Assembly: GCA_934248055.1 (NCBI GenBank)
Contig: CAKQKI010000003.1
Location: 1-64,000 of the forward strand
Length of the DNA stretch: 64,000 nt
Source of the DNA: an uncultured Clostridia bacterium
GTDB lineage: Bacteria > Bacillota > Clostridia > Christensenellales > Borkfalkiaceae
Reading direction: 5' to 3'
Part shown: in pieces, positions 33,574 through 41,496 of the stretch
How positions within the stretch are numbered: position 1 is the first letter of the stretch
Layout: each line of letters starts with the position of its first letter
Program-made: the position numbers and the translations under genes
The notes under the pieces: generated by a model
What the model saw: only the letters and a program-made list of their open reading frames with translations
Told to the model about the DNA's origin: nothing
Database searches by the model: none

Positions 33574-34500
33574 TTATTTACCGAGAATTTCGCCCGCGTT
33601 AAGTTTTCTTCCGAGCAAAAACTCTTTTGCGGTCATCTTTCTGCCGCCTTCCGGCTGAAGTTCGGTAATGTTCACCGCGCCGCCGCAAGCGGCAACGGTA
33701 ATGCCGAAGGCTTTGTCAAGCCTTAATATTTCGCCGCTTTTCCCGAAGCCTTCGCTTATATCCGCTTTAAAAATTTTTAAGATTTTTCCGTTTAAAAAAG
33801 TTCGCGCAACGGGTTTGGGATTCATACCGCGTATAAAATCGCAAATCTCGCGCGGGGTTTTGGAAAAGTCGATTACGGCGTCTTCCTTTTCAATCGGCTT
33901 TGCGTAAGTAGCGTCGCTTTCGCATTGCTTTATCGGCGTTACTTTACCGTTTTCGATATCGTCAAGCGTTTTTACCACGAGTTCCGCGCCGGCGTGCGAA
34001 AGCCTTGATAAAAGTTCGCCCGCGGTTTCGTCGCTTTTGATTTCCGTTTTTACGACGGCAAGAATATCGCCCGTATCTACCCCCACGTCCGTCTGCATTA
34101 TCGTAACGCCCGTTTCTTTTTCACCGTTTATAACCGCGCGCTGAACGGGCGCGGCGCCGCGATATTTCGGTAAAAGCGACGCGTGAATATTTATAACGCC
34201 GAATTTCGGAATATTAAGAATTTCGCCCGATAAAATCTGCCCGTAAGCGCAGGTGACCATAATATCGGGGTTTAACTTTTTTAAATCATCAACTCCTTCT
34301 TTTCGTATTTTTTCATAAGAAAGAGTTTTAATATTCAATTTTTTCGCTTCCGTTTCCACGGCGCAGGGAGTTATAACCGCCTTTCGCCCGACGGGGCGCG
34401 CCGGTTGCGTTATAACGGCAAGTATTTTATGACGGCTGTCGTTTATCGCGCGAAGCGGAAGTACCGCAAAATCGGGAGTTCCTAAAAAAACTACGTTCAT
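33574..34500 (-). CDS. fmt: Methionyl-tRNA formyltransferase
   Basis: Formylates initiator Met-tRNA using 10-formyltetrahydrofolate. The 308-residue protein has the N-terminal formyltransferase Rossmann domain with the active-site segment INIHASLLPKYRGAAP (N104, H106) and an aspartate in TDVGVDTGDI. The smaller C-terminal tRNA-binding domain follows. It overlaps the def stop by four bases (ATGA) with CGGAGG just upstream, so formylation and deformylation genes are coupled. Confidence 0.97.
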   Translation of the reverse strand: MNVVFLGTPDFAVLPLRAINDSRHKILAVITQPARPVGRKAVITPCAVETEAKKLNIKTLSYEKIRKEGVDDLKKLNPDIMVTCAYGQILSGEILNIPKFGVINIHASLLPKYRGAAPVQRAVINGEKETGVTIMQTDVGVDTGDILAVVKTEIKSDETAGELLSRLSHAGAELVVKTLDDIENGKVTPIKQCESDATYAKPIEKEDAVIDFSKTPREICDFIRGMNPKPVARTFLNGKILKIFKADISEGFGKSGEILRLDKAFGITVAACGGAVNITELQPEGGRKMTAKEFLLGRKLNAGEILGK

Positions 34501-34964
34501 TTATCCTCCGTTTCGGCGCGGATGTTATCTGCCTTGTCTATATAAAGTATGCCGTTAAGATGGTCGTTTTCGTGGCATACGGCGCGGGCAAAAAGTCCGC
34601 TTACGGTTTTTTTGAATTCTTTTCCTTCTCTGTCGTAATATTTTACCGTTACCGTTTCGGGGCGTTTTACGTCGCCCCATTTCCCCACGATCGAAAGGCA
34701 GCCTTCCGTTCCGTACTGTTCGCCTTTTTCTTCGATGATTTCGGGATTTATAAATTCGAAAAAGCCTTCGTTTTCCATATCGATAACGAAAATGCGCCTT
34801 AAAACGCCCACTTGCGGCGCGGCAAGCCCGACGCCGTTCGCTTTAAGCAAAGTATCGCGCATGTCGTCTAAAAGTTCTGCCGTTTTATTACCGAAATCAG
34901 TTACGAGAAAGCATTTTTTTCTTAAAACGTCGTCTCCTGCCTGAACGATTTTTCTGATTGCCAT
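34497..34964 (-). CDS. def: Peptide deformylase
   Basis: Metal-dependent removal of the N-formyl group from nascent proteins. The 155-residue enzyme has the three family motifs: GVGLAAPQ (44-51), EGCLSI (87-92, C89 metal ligand) and HENDH (131-135, two histidine ligands and the catalytic glutamate). ATG 34964 is chosen because GAGGT, overlapping the priA stop, is correctly spaced; a TTG four codons earlier lies in that site. Confidence 0.96.
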   Translation of the reverse strand: MAIRKIVQAGDDVLRKKCFLVTDFGNKTAELLDDMRDTLLKANGVGLAAPQVGVLRRIFVIDMENEGFFEFINPEIIEEKGEQYGTEGCLSIVGKWGDVKRPETVTVKYYDREGKEFKKTVSGLFARAVCHENDHLNGILYIDKADNIRAETEDK

Positions 34965-34972
34965 ATATGACC

Positions 34973-37165
34973 TCAACTCATACTCGACGGGTTAATTTCG
35001 AGATAGCAAAACGCGTTTCTCGACGTGTTTCCGTCGGCTATTTCATAAAATTTTCTTTCTATCGTTTCTCTGTCTGTTAAAACTCTCGCAAGCACCTGAT
35101 AGCGGAACTTATTTTTAATCCGCTTTACGGGGCTTTTCATTTTGTCAAAATAAGCAAAATCGCCGCGATGCTCGTTGTAAACTTCTCTGCACGCAAAGAA
35201 TACGTTTTTAAGGGTTTCCATACCCTTTTTATCGTCGTCGGACTCGACCATTATCCGCAAAATATCCGAATACGGCGGAAATCCCGCCGCCTTTCTGATT
35301 GCGGATTCGTAATTATAAAATCCTTCGTAATCGTAACGCGCGGCAAATCTTAAAACGGTGTTCTGCGGACTGAACGTCTGTAAAACCGCCTTACCTTTCC
35401 GCTCCGCTCTGCCGCTCCTGCCCGCAACCTGAGTTATCAGTTGAAAAGTTCTCTCGCCGGCGCGGTAGTCCGAAAAATAAAGGCTCATATCGGCGTCGAG
35501 AATTCCGACGAGAGTTACCCCGCCGAAATCATGCCCTTTGGCAATCATCTGCGTTCCGACTAAAATATCCGCCTTTTTATCTGCGAATTCTTTTAAAATT
35601 CTGAAATGCGCTTCTTTATTCTGCGTAGTGTCGTTATCCATTCGCAAAATACGCGCAGACGGAAAAAGTTCTTTAAGATCGTCAACGACTTTCTGCGTTC
35701 CCGTTCCGCTGTAATTTATATTAGTACTGCCGCACTCCGGGCAACCCGACGGCATTTTATACCGCGCCCCGCAATAATGGCATTTAAGCAAATTTTCATA
35801 GCGGTGATAGGTAAGAGAAACGTCGCAATTGTCGCACTTTGCAACGTAGCCGCATTCGCGGCAAATTATTTTATGCGAATACCCCCTGCGGTTTAAAAAA
35901 ATCATAGCCTGATTGCCGCTTTTAAGAGTGTTTTCGAGTTCGGTTTTCAAAGCCGACGAAAACGCCGAAGGATTTCCGCTTCTTACTTCTTCGCGCATGT
36001 CGGCAACTATCATTTCGGGCATTTCTCTGTCGCTTACGCGATGACGCATTATCGCTAAATCGTAACGCCCGTCTTTCGCGGCGGCAAAACTTTCGATTTT
36101 AGGCGTCGCGCTGCCAAGCACGAGTTTCGCCCCGTTATATTCGGCGCGGCGGAGAGCGATTTTATCCGTTTCGTAACGGGGTGCGCTTTCACTCTCGTAA
36201 CTCTGCTCGTGTTCTTCGTCTATTATTATAAGACCTATATCGGTAATCGGAGCAAAAATCGCGCTTCTCGCGCCTATTGCGATTTTCGCTTCGCCGCTTC
36301 TCAGTCTCCACCATTCGTCAAATTTCTCTCCCGCGGAAAGACCGCTGTGCAATATCGCGCACATACTTCCGAACCTGCCGCGAAGACGGCTTAAAGTCTG
36401 CGGCGTAAGAGCGATTTCGGGAACGAGCATAATCGCCGTTTTACCCTTTTCGACGGTGCTTTTTATAAGCCGCATATAAACTTCGGTTTTGCCGCTGCCG
36501 GTAACGCCGAAAATAAGGGTGGGTTTTGTTGAATTTTCTATCGAATTTATTACGCTTTTTTGTTCTTCGGTTAACTCTACCGTTTTATCGCTTACTTCCG
36601 CTTCTTTATAAGGAAGCCGCGTAACGCGCTCTTCTTTAACCGTTAAAAAACCTTTTTTAATAAGCGCGGAAACGCTCGATTGAGAAAACTCCGCCGCCGC
36701 TTCCGACCTTTTTACCCTGCCGTTTTTCAAAACGAATAAAAACGCCGCTTTTTGATTTTGAGCAGACGCTTTGAACCCGTCAAGAACTTTTTCGCCGTCA
36801 ATCCCGTCCGCAACGGATAAAAAAGCGACCGTTTTATGCCGCACTTTGCCCTTGCGCATTTCGCTCGGCAAAAACAGCCTTAACGATAGTGCCATAGAAG
36901 TGTGATATTTATCGGCAACGTATTTCGCAAGCGACAAACATTCTTCCGTAAGCGCGGGAATTTCTTCTACCACGCGAATTATTTTTTTTAATTTTTCGGC
37001 GGGAACGTCAGACTTTTCTTTAAGCGCGATAATAAACCCTTCGGTTTTACGGTTTGCGAAAGGAACGATTACACGGCTGCCCTCACGCGCGCCGTCAATC
37101 GTTACGTAATCGAATATTCTGTCAAGTTCAAAAGCGTTAACGTCGATTATTACTTCCGCAATCAT
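34973..37165 (-). CDS. priA: Primosomal protein N' (replication restart helicase PriA)
   Basis: 3'-5' superfamily 2 helicase that reloads DnaB-type helicase at stalled forks. The 730-residue protein has the N-terminal 3'-DNA-binding domain, Walker A GVTGSGKT, a DEEH box, and a cysteine-rich zinc module in the helicase (CRECGYVAKCDNC then CHYCG and CPECG, eight cysteines). The C-terminal helicase and wrench domains follow. ATG 37165 has no Shine-Dalgarno; instead a terminator-like hairpin and T-run abut it, so expression may be attenuated. Confidence 0.95.
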   Translation of the reverse strand: MIAEVIIDVNAFELDRIFDYVTIDGAREGSRVIVPFANRKTEGFIIALKEKSDVPAEKLKKIIRVVEEIPALTEECLSLAKYVADKYHTSMALSLRLFLPSEMRKGKVRHKTVAFLSVADGIDGEKVLDGFKASAQNQKAAFLFVLKNGRVKRSEAAAEFSQSSVSALIKKGFLTVKEERVTRLPYKEAEVSDKTVELTEEQKSVINSIENSTKPTLIFGVTGSGKTEVYMRLIKSTVEKGKTAIMLVPEIALTPQTLSRLRGRFGSMCAILHSGLSAGEKFDEWWRLRSGEAKIAIGARSAIFAPITDIGLIIIDEEHEQSYESESAPRYETDKIALRRAEYNGAKLVLGSATPKIESFAAAKDGRYDLAIMRHRVSDREMPEMIVADMREEVRSGNPSAFSSALKTELENTLKSGNQAMIFLNRRGYSHKIICRECGYVAKCDNCDVSLTYHRYENLLKCHYCGARYKMPSGCPECGSTNINYSGTGTQKVVDDLKELFPSARILRMDNDTTQNKEAHFRILKEFADKKADILVGTQMIAKGHDFGGVTLVGILDADMSLYFSDYRAGERTFQLITQVAGRSGRAERKGKAVLQTFSPQNTVLRFAARYDYEGFYNYESAIRKAAGFPPYSDILRIMVESDDDKKGMETLKNVFFACREVYNEHRGDFAYFDKMKSPVKRIKNKFRYQVLARVLTDRETIERKFYEIADGNTSRNAFCYLEINPSSMS

Positions 37166-37199
37166 AAAAAATAAAAGGTCGGCGGCTCGCGCCCCGACC
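37166..37199 (-). terminator. Terminator/attenuator between rpoZ and priA
   Basis: GGTCGG pairs with CCGACC (37177-37199) with an inner GGC/GCC helix. On the minus strand it is followed by TTTT, A, TTTTTT, which ends at the priA ATG. It should reduce read-through from yicC-rpoZ into priA. Confidence 0.7.
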
Positions 37200-37206
37200 G
37201 ATTAAA

Positions 37207-37425
37207 TCAGTTATCAGAAACCGCGATTTTTCCGTCGTAAATTTCGAGCGCGGCGGCGGTAAGCGGTTTTTCGCCGTTCAGAACGGCATTGCTGTTCTGA
37301 GATTTGGTTATGTCGATGAGTTGTCTTGCTCTTTTCGAAGCGACCACGCAAAGCGCGTATTTTGAGCCATCGTACTTTTCACCGAGTTTTTTAATAAGTT
37401 CGTCGATAGGCGGTTCGTTAATCAT
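37207..37425 (-). CDS. rpoZ: DNA-directed RNA polymerase omega subunit
   Basis: Small RNA polymerase subunit that stabilises beta-prime. The 72-residue protein shows the omega pattern INEPPIDELIKKLG, YALCVVASKRARQL and a later ALEIYDGKI segment. It lies 23 bases after yicC. The guanylate kinase gene (gmk) that usually separates yicC-family and rpoZ genes in Bacillota is missing here, and coaBC is also absent before priA. Confidence 0.93.
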   Translation of the reverse strand: MINEPPIDELIKKLGEKYDGSKYALCVVASKRARQLIDITKSQNSNAVLNGEKPLTAAALEIYDGKIAVSDN

Positions 37426-37448
37426 ATTATCGATTCTCCTTTTTCCTT

Positions 37449-38327
37449 TTATTCGATATTCTGTATCTGCTCGCGGATTTTTTCAATCTCGCATTTAAGT
37501 TTGAGAGCGTTATCGGTTATAACAACGTCGTTTGATTTACTGCAGATAGTGTTTGCTTCGCGATTGAATTCCTGAACGAGAAAATCAAGTTTTTTACCCG
37601 TTTCTTCACTCTCGCAGGCGATTTTTCGGAATTGACTTATATGGCTTTTAAGACGGGTAAGTTCTTCGTCGATATTCGACTTGTCTGCAAATACCGCAAC
37701 TTCCTGCAAAAGCCGCGCTTCGTCGTAATCCGCGCCGTTTAAAGCGTCTTTCACTCTTGCCGCAAGCCTTTCGTAATACTCTTTACTCAGAAGCGGCGCG
37801 CGTTCGGATATTTCGTTTACGAGCGTTTCGACGACGTTTACTCTTTCAAGCAAATCCGCTTTGAGTTTTTCGCCTTCGTAAAAACGCATTTCGTTAAGTT
37901 TTTTGCACGCTTTTATCACCGTGTCGCGAACGACGCTTGAAAGACTTTCTATATCTTCGTCTTTTTGCGAAAGAGTGATAACGTCGGGCGAACGCATAAG
38001 CGAAGTAAGAGTAAAATCGTCTTCTATTCCGATTATTTCGCCCGATAAGGTTTTAGCCGCGGAAACGTAAGCCTTTGCAAGATTTACGTCTATTTCGAGA
38101 TCGGCGTTTGCCGAGTTGGAATTTTTATACGAAATATATAAATCGGCTTTACCGCGCTTCAATTCCGACTGTACCGCGCGGCGGATAACGTCGTCCAGCG
38201 CGACGAAAGAACGCGGATAACGCGGATTCAGATCGAGAAACCGATTGTTCACGGTTTTAATTTCGGCAACGAGTTCGATACCGCTTTCCGAGTACTCGGC
38301 TCTGCCGTAACCTGTCATACTTTTCAT
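37449..38327 (-). CDS. yicC: YicC-family endoribonuclease
   Basis: The 292-residue protein belongs to the YicC family, described as RNA-degrading endoribonucleases. Both halves are recognisable: the N-terminal YicC_N domain starting MKSMTGYGRAEY, and the C-terminal DUF1732 part ending LDFLVQEFNREANTICSKS. It heads the long rpoZ-priA-def-fmt-rsmB-rlmN-rpe-spoVM series. There is no Shine-Dalgarno at ATG 38327, and the -10 box is only seven bases upstream, predicting a leaderless mRNA. Confidence 0.93.
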   Translation of the reverse strand: MKSMTGYGRAEYSESGIELVAEIKTVNNRFLDLNPRYPRSFVALDDVIRRAVQSELKRGKADLYISYKNSNSANADLEIDVNLAKAYVSAAKTLSGEIIGIEDDFTLTSLMRSPDVITLSQKDEDIESLSSVVRDTVIKACKKLNEMRFYEGEKLKADLLERVNVVETLVNEISERAPLLSKEYYERLAARVKDALNGADYDEARLLQEVAVFADKSNIDEELTRLKSHISQFRKIACESEETGKKLDFLVQEFNREANTICSKSNDVVITDNALKLKCEIEKIREQIQNIE

Positions 38328-38334
38328 ATCGTAT

Positions 38335-38363
38335 ATTTTATCACAGTTTTACCTAATAATCAA
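38335..38363 (-). promoter_or_regulatory. Promoter of yicC operon (predicted leaderless)
   Basis: TTGATT (38358-38363), a 17-base spacer and TAAAAT (38335-38340) on the minus strand, seven bases before the ATG. The same 12-base string, AAACGCTTGATT, spans the -35 box here and at lon. Confidence 0.75.
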
Positions 38364-38375
38364 GCGTTTAAACGC
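38364..38375. promoter_or_regulatory. Palindrome abutting the yicC -35 box
   Basis: The perfect palindrome GCGTTTAAACGC directly touches the -35 hexamer, as the GCGTTTT...AAAACGC palindrome does at lon. Candidate operator. Confidence 0.45.
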
Positions 38376-38406
38376 AAAATCAAGGTTTTAAGAATGCGTT
38401 TTTGCG

Positions 38407-38686
38407 TAGCCGCAAGCGACTGCGTTTGAACCCGCCAAAGCACCGATATTTACGCGCTTTATGCCGAATTCGCCTTTGTCCGTACCGTCAAGTACGAACA
38501 AGTCGCCTTCGACAGGAATCATCGAAAATAGCGGCGTTTTGGTTGTCTGCAAGTATTGCGTTGCGGTTTTAGGTTAAGGCGCGGCGCGCAAGCGGCATAA
38601 TACACTCGTATATGACGATTGCGGAACAATGTATTAGCCTGAAAACGCGACGCAAGACCGAGTTCAAACGCAATCGCTTGTGGCTA
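38407..38686. mobile_element. MITE-like repeat, family 2
   Basis: A 276-base non-coding core flanked by TA on both sides. The left end TAGCCGCAAGCGACTGCG and the inverted right end match over about 25 bases with few mismatches. Internal short palindromes include GTAC...GTAC and ATAC...GTAT hairpins, the same style of architecture as family 1 but with unrelated sequence. The TA flanks suggest IS630/Tc1-type transposition. It fills most of the 418 bases between yicC and sdaA; nothing coding is seen there. Confidence 0.65.
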
Positions 38687-38745
38687 ACCGACTAACGGTG
38701 TTAAAATACTTTTTACAACGATTCCGTTCGTCGTCGTTAACGTTA

Positions 38746-39942
38746 TTATTGTCCGTTTCGGCTATAAAATTTTGCAAGTCCGTTGATACTCGTTTCGCGG
38801 TAACCGAGATTAAGGTCTTTACCCGTCTGATACATCGTTTCCACGATAGTGTCGAACGAAACCTTTCTCGTATCCGATAAAAAATTAGAAAGCGAAACCG
38901 CGTTTATCGCGCGCATTGCCGCAACGGCGTTGCGTTCTATGCAGGGTATCTGAACGAGTCCGCAAACGGGATCGCACGTAAGACCTAAATGATGCTCGAT
39001 TGAAATTTCGCTTGCGTATTCGATTTTATCTATCGAAAGACCGTAAAGTTCCGCAAGAGCAGCCGAAGCCATAGCGCACGCAGAGCCTATTTCCGCCTGA
39101 CAGCCGCATTCCGCGCCGCTTATGCTCGCGTTTTGTTTGATAATATCGCCTATAAGCCCCGCGGTTGCCAGCGCGTTTACGAGTTCCCTTTCCGAAAAAC
39201 CGTGTTTTTCTTTCGCATATTTCAAAACGGCGGGAACGACGCCGCACGAACCGCACGTCGGAGCGGTCACTATTTTTCCGCCGCTCGCGTTCTGCTCGCT
39301 GACGGCAAACGCGTAAGCGGAAATGAGCCTGTCTTCCTTAACCCCTTCGGGTTCGCCTATGCTGCGCGCGTTGAATAAAATTTTAGCCTTTCTTTCAACG
39401 CCGAGTCCGCCCGGCAGAACGCCGCTTGCGGCGATACCTTCTTCTATCGATAAAAACATGGCGCGCAGACATTCCGCAAGATAATCGTAAATTCCGCTTT
39501 CCGTTTCGTACGCGTATTCGTACAGCCGCATACCGCGCCGCTTTTGCCTTTCGGCTATTTCTCTGAAAGTGTTTAATTTATAAACGTCTTTCTCGCCCGA
39601 AACGGGTTTATCGAAAGCAATCGCGCCGCCGCCGAGACTGAACGCGCGGCGTTTTACCGCGCGACCATCGTAAAACGCGTATAAATCCATTGCGTTAGGA
39701 AATTCCGCGGGCGTTTCTTCGTCGAAACAAACGTCGAATTTTCTGCCCGAAAAAACTTTTTCGATAACGGCGTCAGTTCCGTGTCCTTTACCCGTTTTGG
39801 CAAGCGAACCGAAAAGAATCACTTTGAAAGAATCGGCGTTTTCGTTATCGTTTAAAAATATACGACATATCTTTTCGGGTCCCATAGTATGCGAACTCGA
39901 CGGACCCGCTCCTATTCTGTATAAGTCTTTTAAAGATTTCAT
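38746..39942 (-). CDS. sdaA: L-serine dehydratase (L-serine ammonia-lyase), fused one-chain form
   Basis: Iron-sulfur dependent deamination of L-serine to pyruvate and ammonia. The 398-residue protein carries both the beta-type domain (about 1-140, with GAGPSSSHTMGPE) and the alpha-type catalytic domain on one chain. Cysteines likely to hold the [4Fe-4S] cluster occur in TCGSCGVVPA, AECGCQAEIG and CDPVCGLVQIPC. ATG 39942 is preferred over a TTG two codons upstream; the ribosome site GGGGTT is weak. At just under 400 residues it is somewhat shorter than E. coli SdaA (about 454). It adds to the pyruvate-forming genes of the window. Confidence 0.93.
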   Translation of the reverse strand: MKSLKDLYRIGAGPSSSHTMGPEKICRIFLNDNENADSFKVILFGSLAKTGKGHGTDAVIEKVFSGRKFDVCFDEETPAEFPNAMDLYAFYDGRAVKRRAFSLGGGAIAFDKPVSGEKDVYKLNTFREIAERQKRRGMRLYEYAYETESGIYDYLAECLRAMFLSIEEGIAASGVLPGGLGVERKAKILFNARSIGEPEGVKEDRLISAYAFAVSEQNASGGKIVTAPTCGSCGVVPAVLKYAKEKHGFSERELVNALATAGLIGDIIKQNASISGAECGCQAEIGSACAMASAALAELYGLSIDKIEYASEISIEHHLGLTCDPVCGLVQIPCIERNAVAAMRAINAVSLSNFLSDTRKVSFDTIVETMYQTGKDLNLGYRETSINGLAKFYSRNGQ

Positions 39943-39987
39943 AAGCAAACCCCGACGCTTTTGTTTTCGTTTTAAAAAATAATTTGA

Positions 39988-40818
39988 TTAAACTCCGCTA
40001 TACGCCGCAAAACCGCCGTCTACGGGAATAACCGTACCCGTAACGAAGCCGCTCGCTTCGTCGGAAGACAGCCATAAAAGCGCGCCGATAAGGTCCGATA
40101 TTTCTCCGAACTTTTTCATGGGCGTTCCGTTTAAAATCTTGCTGGTGCGCGGAGTGGGCGTACCGTCTTCGTTGAAGAGCATGTTTCTGTTCTGATTAGT
40201 CACGAAAAATCCGGGCGCGATTGCGTTGCAGCGTATTCCGCACGGCGCGAAATGCACTGCAAGCCATTCGGTGAAGTTGGATATTCCCGCCTTAGCCGCG
40301 GAATACGCGGGTATTTTGGTTAAAGGTCTGTAAGCGTTCATCGACGAAACGTTTATTATGTTGCCGCCCGTTTTTACCATATCTTCGGCAAAAACCTGCG
40401 TTACGAGAAACGCAGACGTAACGTTAAGGTCGAAAACGAATTTAAAACCCGCTTCGTCAATATCGAAAAAGGTTTTTACCCCTTCCGTTGCGGGGGTCAT
40501 ATACTCCACGTCGGTAGTCGCCTTAGGACTGTTGCCGCCCGCGCCGTTAATTAAAAAGTTTACTTTTCCGAAACTTTCGTTTATCGTTTTTTTCGCTTCG
40601 ACGATGCTTTCTTTGTCAAGGCAGTTGCATCTTACCGCAACCGCATTTTCGCCTATGTCGTCAGCCACTTTTTCGGCGGCGTCGTAATTTATATCGAGAA
40701 GGGCTACTTTCGCTCCGCATTCGGCAAGCGCGCGGGCAAATTCGCCGCATATAATTCCGCCTGCTCCCGTTATCGCTATTACTTTATCGGATAAATCGAC
40801 GTTGAACGGTAATTTCAT
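39988..40818 (-). CDS. uxuB: SDR-type D-mannonate (fructuronate) oxidoreductase
   Basis: A 276-residue short-chain dehydrogenase with the cofactor loop TGAGGIICGEFA, the NAG-like INGAGGNSP, a catalytic serine in NVSSMNAYRP and the YSAAKAG Tyr-Lys motif. Its C-terminal NGTPMKKFGE and PVDGGFAAYSGV segments are typical of SDR mannonate oxidoreductases found beside uxuA in Bacillota. These replace the unrelated long-chain enterobacterial UxuB. It would reduce fructuronate to mannonate. It overlaps the SGNH gene by four bases and is co-transcribed with uxuA. Confidence 0.85.
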   Translation of the reverse strand: MKLPFNVDLSDKVIAITGAGGIICGEFARALAECGAKVALLDINYDAAEKVADDIGENAVAVRCNCLDKESIVEAKKTINESFGKVNFLINGAGGNSPKATTDVEYMTPATEGVKTFFDIDEAGFKFVFDLNVTSAFLVTQVFAEDMVKTGGNIINVSSMNAYRPLTKIPAYSAAKAGISNFTEWLAVHFAPCGIRCNAIAPGFFVTNQNRNMLFNEDGTPTPRTSKILNGTPMKKFGEISDLIGALLWLSSDEASGFVTGTVIPVDGGFAAYSGV

Positions 40819-41465
40819 TTTATAATCTCCTTTTTAAATACTTTAATCCAGTTTTCGCCTATAAGCGACGCGCCCGCCACGTTCGGGTGAACGCCGTCCG
40901 CAAGATATTTTTCCGCGCAGTGCTTTTCGGCAAGCGCGCTTAAATCTTTCTGAAGTTCAACAAACGGTATATTATAGTCTTTCGCTATTTTACGGGCGAC
41001 TTCCGCGTATTTATAAACTTCGGTAAAACGCTGCCATCTGTCGGGCTGAGCGTCGTTGCTTTCGGTTGCAGTACCTTTTAAAACGCAAGGCTCGACTATC
41101 ATCATTTTCACGTTCGGCAAAACTTTTAACGTGTCTTCTATAAGCATTCTGTAAATTTTTTCGTATCTTTGTAAATCTACGCCGTTATCATGATCGATTT
41201 CGTGCCAGACGTCGTTTATACCGATAAAAATCGAAAGCACGTCGGGATTTAAATTCCACACGTCGCGTTTTACGCGGGCGTAAAGGTCGACAACTCTGTC
41301 GCCGCTCACTCCCCTGTTTACGATTTCGTAATCGTCGGGGTTTTCGTATAAAAGTCTGCCCGCGATATAACGAACGTATCCCGTCCCGTAAGAGTTGGGG
41401 CGATTATTTGAATTTCTGTCGCGCGAAGCGTCGGTGATACTGTCGCCAAAAAATAATATTTTCAT
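40815..41465 (-). CDS. SGNH/GDSL-family hydrolase, probable carbohydrate esterase
   Basis: A 216-residue intracellular SGNH hydrolase with no signal peptide. Block I is FFGDSITD (nucleophile S9), the block II glycine is near G55 (GVSGDR), block III is GIND (82-85, N84), and block V is DGVHP (D190, H193). It lies between uxuA and the SDR mannonate oxidoreductase, overlapping the latter by four bases. Removal of acetyl or other ester groups from imported uronate oligosaccharides or methylglucuronate-type sugars is inferred from context. Confidence 0.88.
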   Translation of the reverse strand: MKILFFGDSITDASRDRNSNNRPNSYGTGYVRYIAGRLLYENPDDYEIVNRGVSGDRVVDLYARVKRDVWNLNPDVLSIFIGINDVWHEIDHDNGVDLQRYEKIYRMLIEDTLKVLPNVKMMIVEPCVLKGTATESNDAQPDRWQRFTEVYKYAEVARKIAKDYNIPFVELQKDLSALAEKHCAEKYLADGVHPNVAGASLIGENWIKVFKKEIIK

Positions 41466-41470
41466 AAAAT

Positions 41471-41491
41471 CTCCTTACTGCCACAAGTGAT
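41471..41491. repeat. Short hairpin related to family 2 tips
   Basis: GCCACAAGTGATTGCGGCTA read on the minus strand is TAGCCGCAA, TCA, CTTGTGGC. These are the two tips of the family 2 element joined together, placed between uxuA and the SGNH gene. Confidence 0.45.
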
Positions 41492-41496
41492 TGCGG

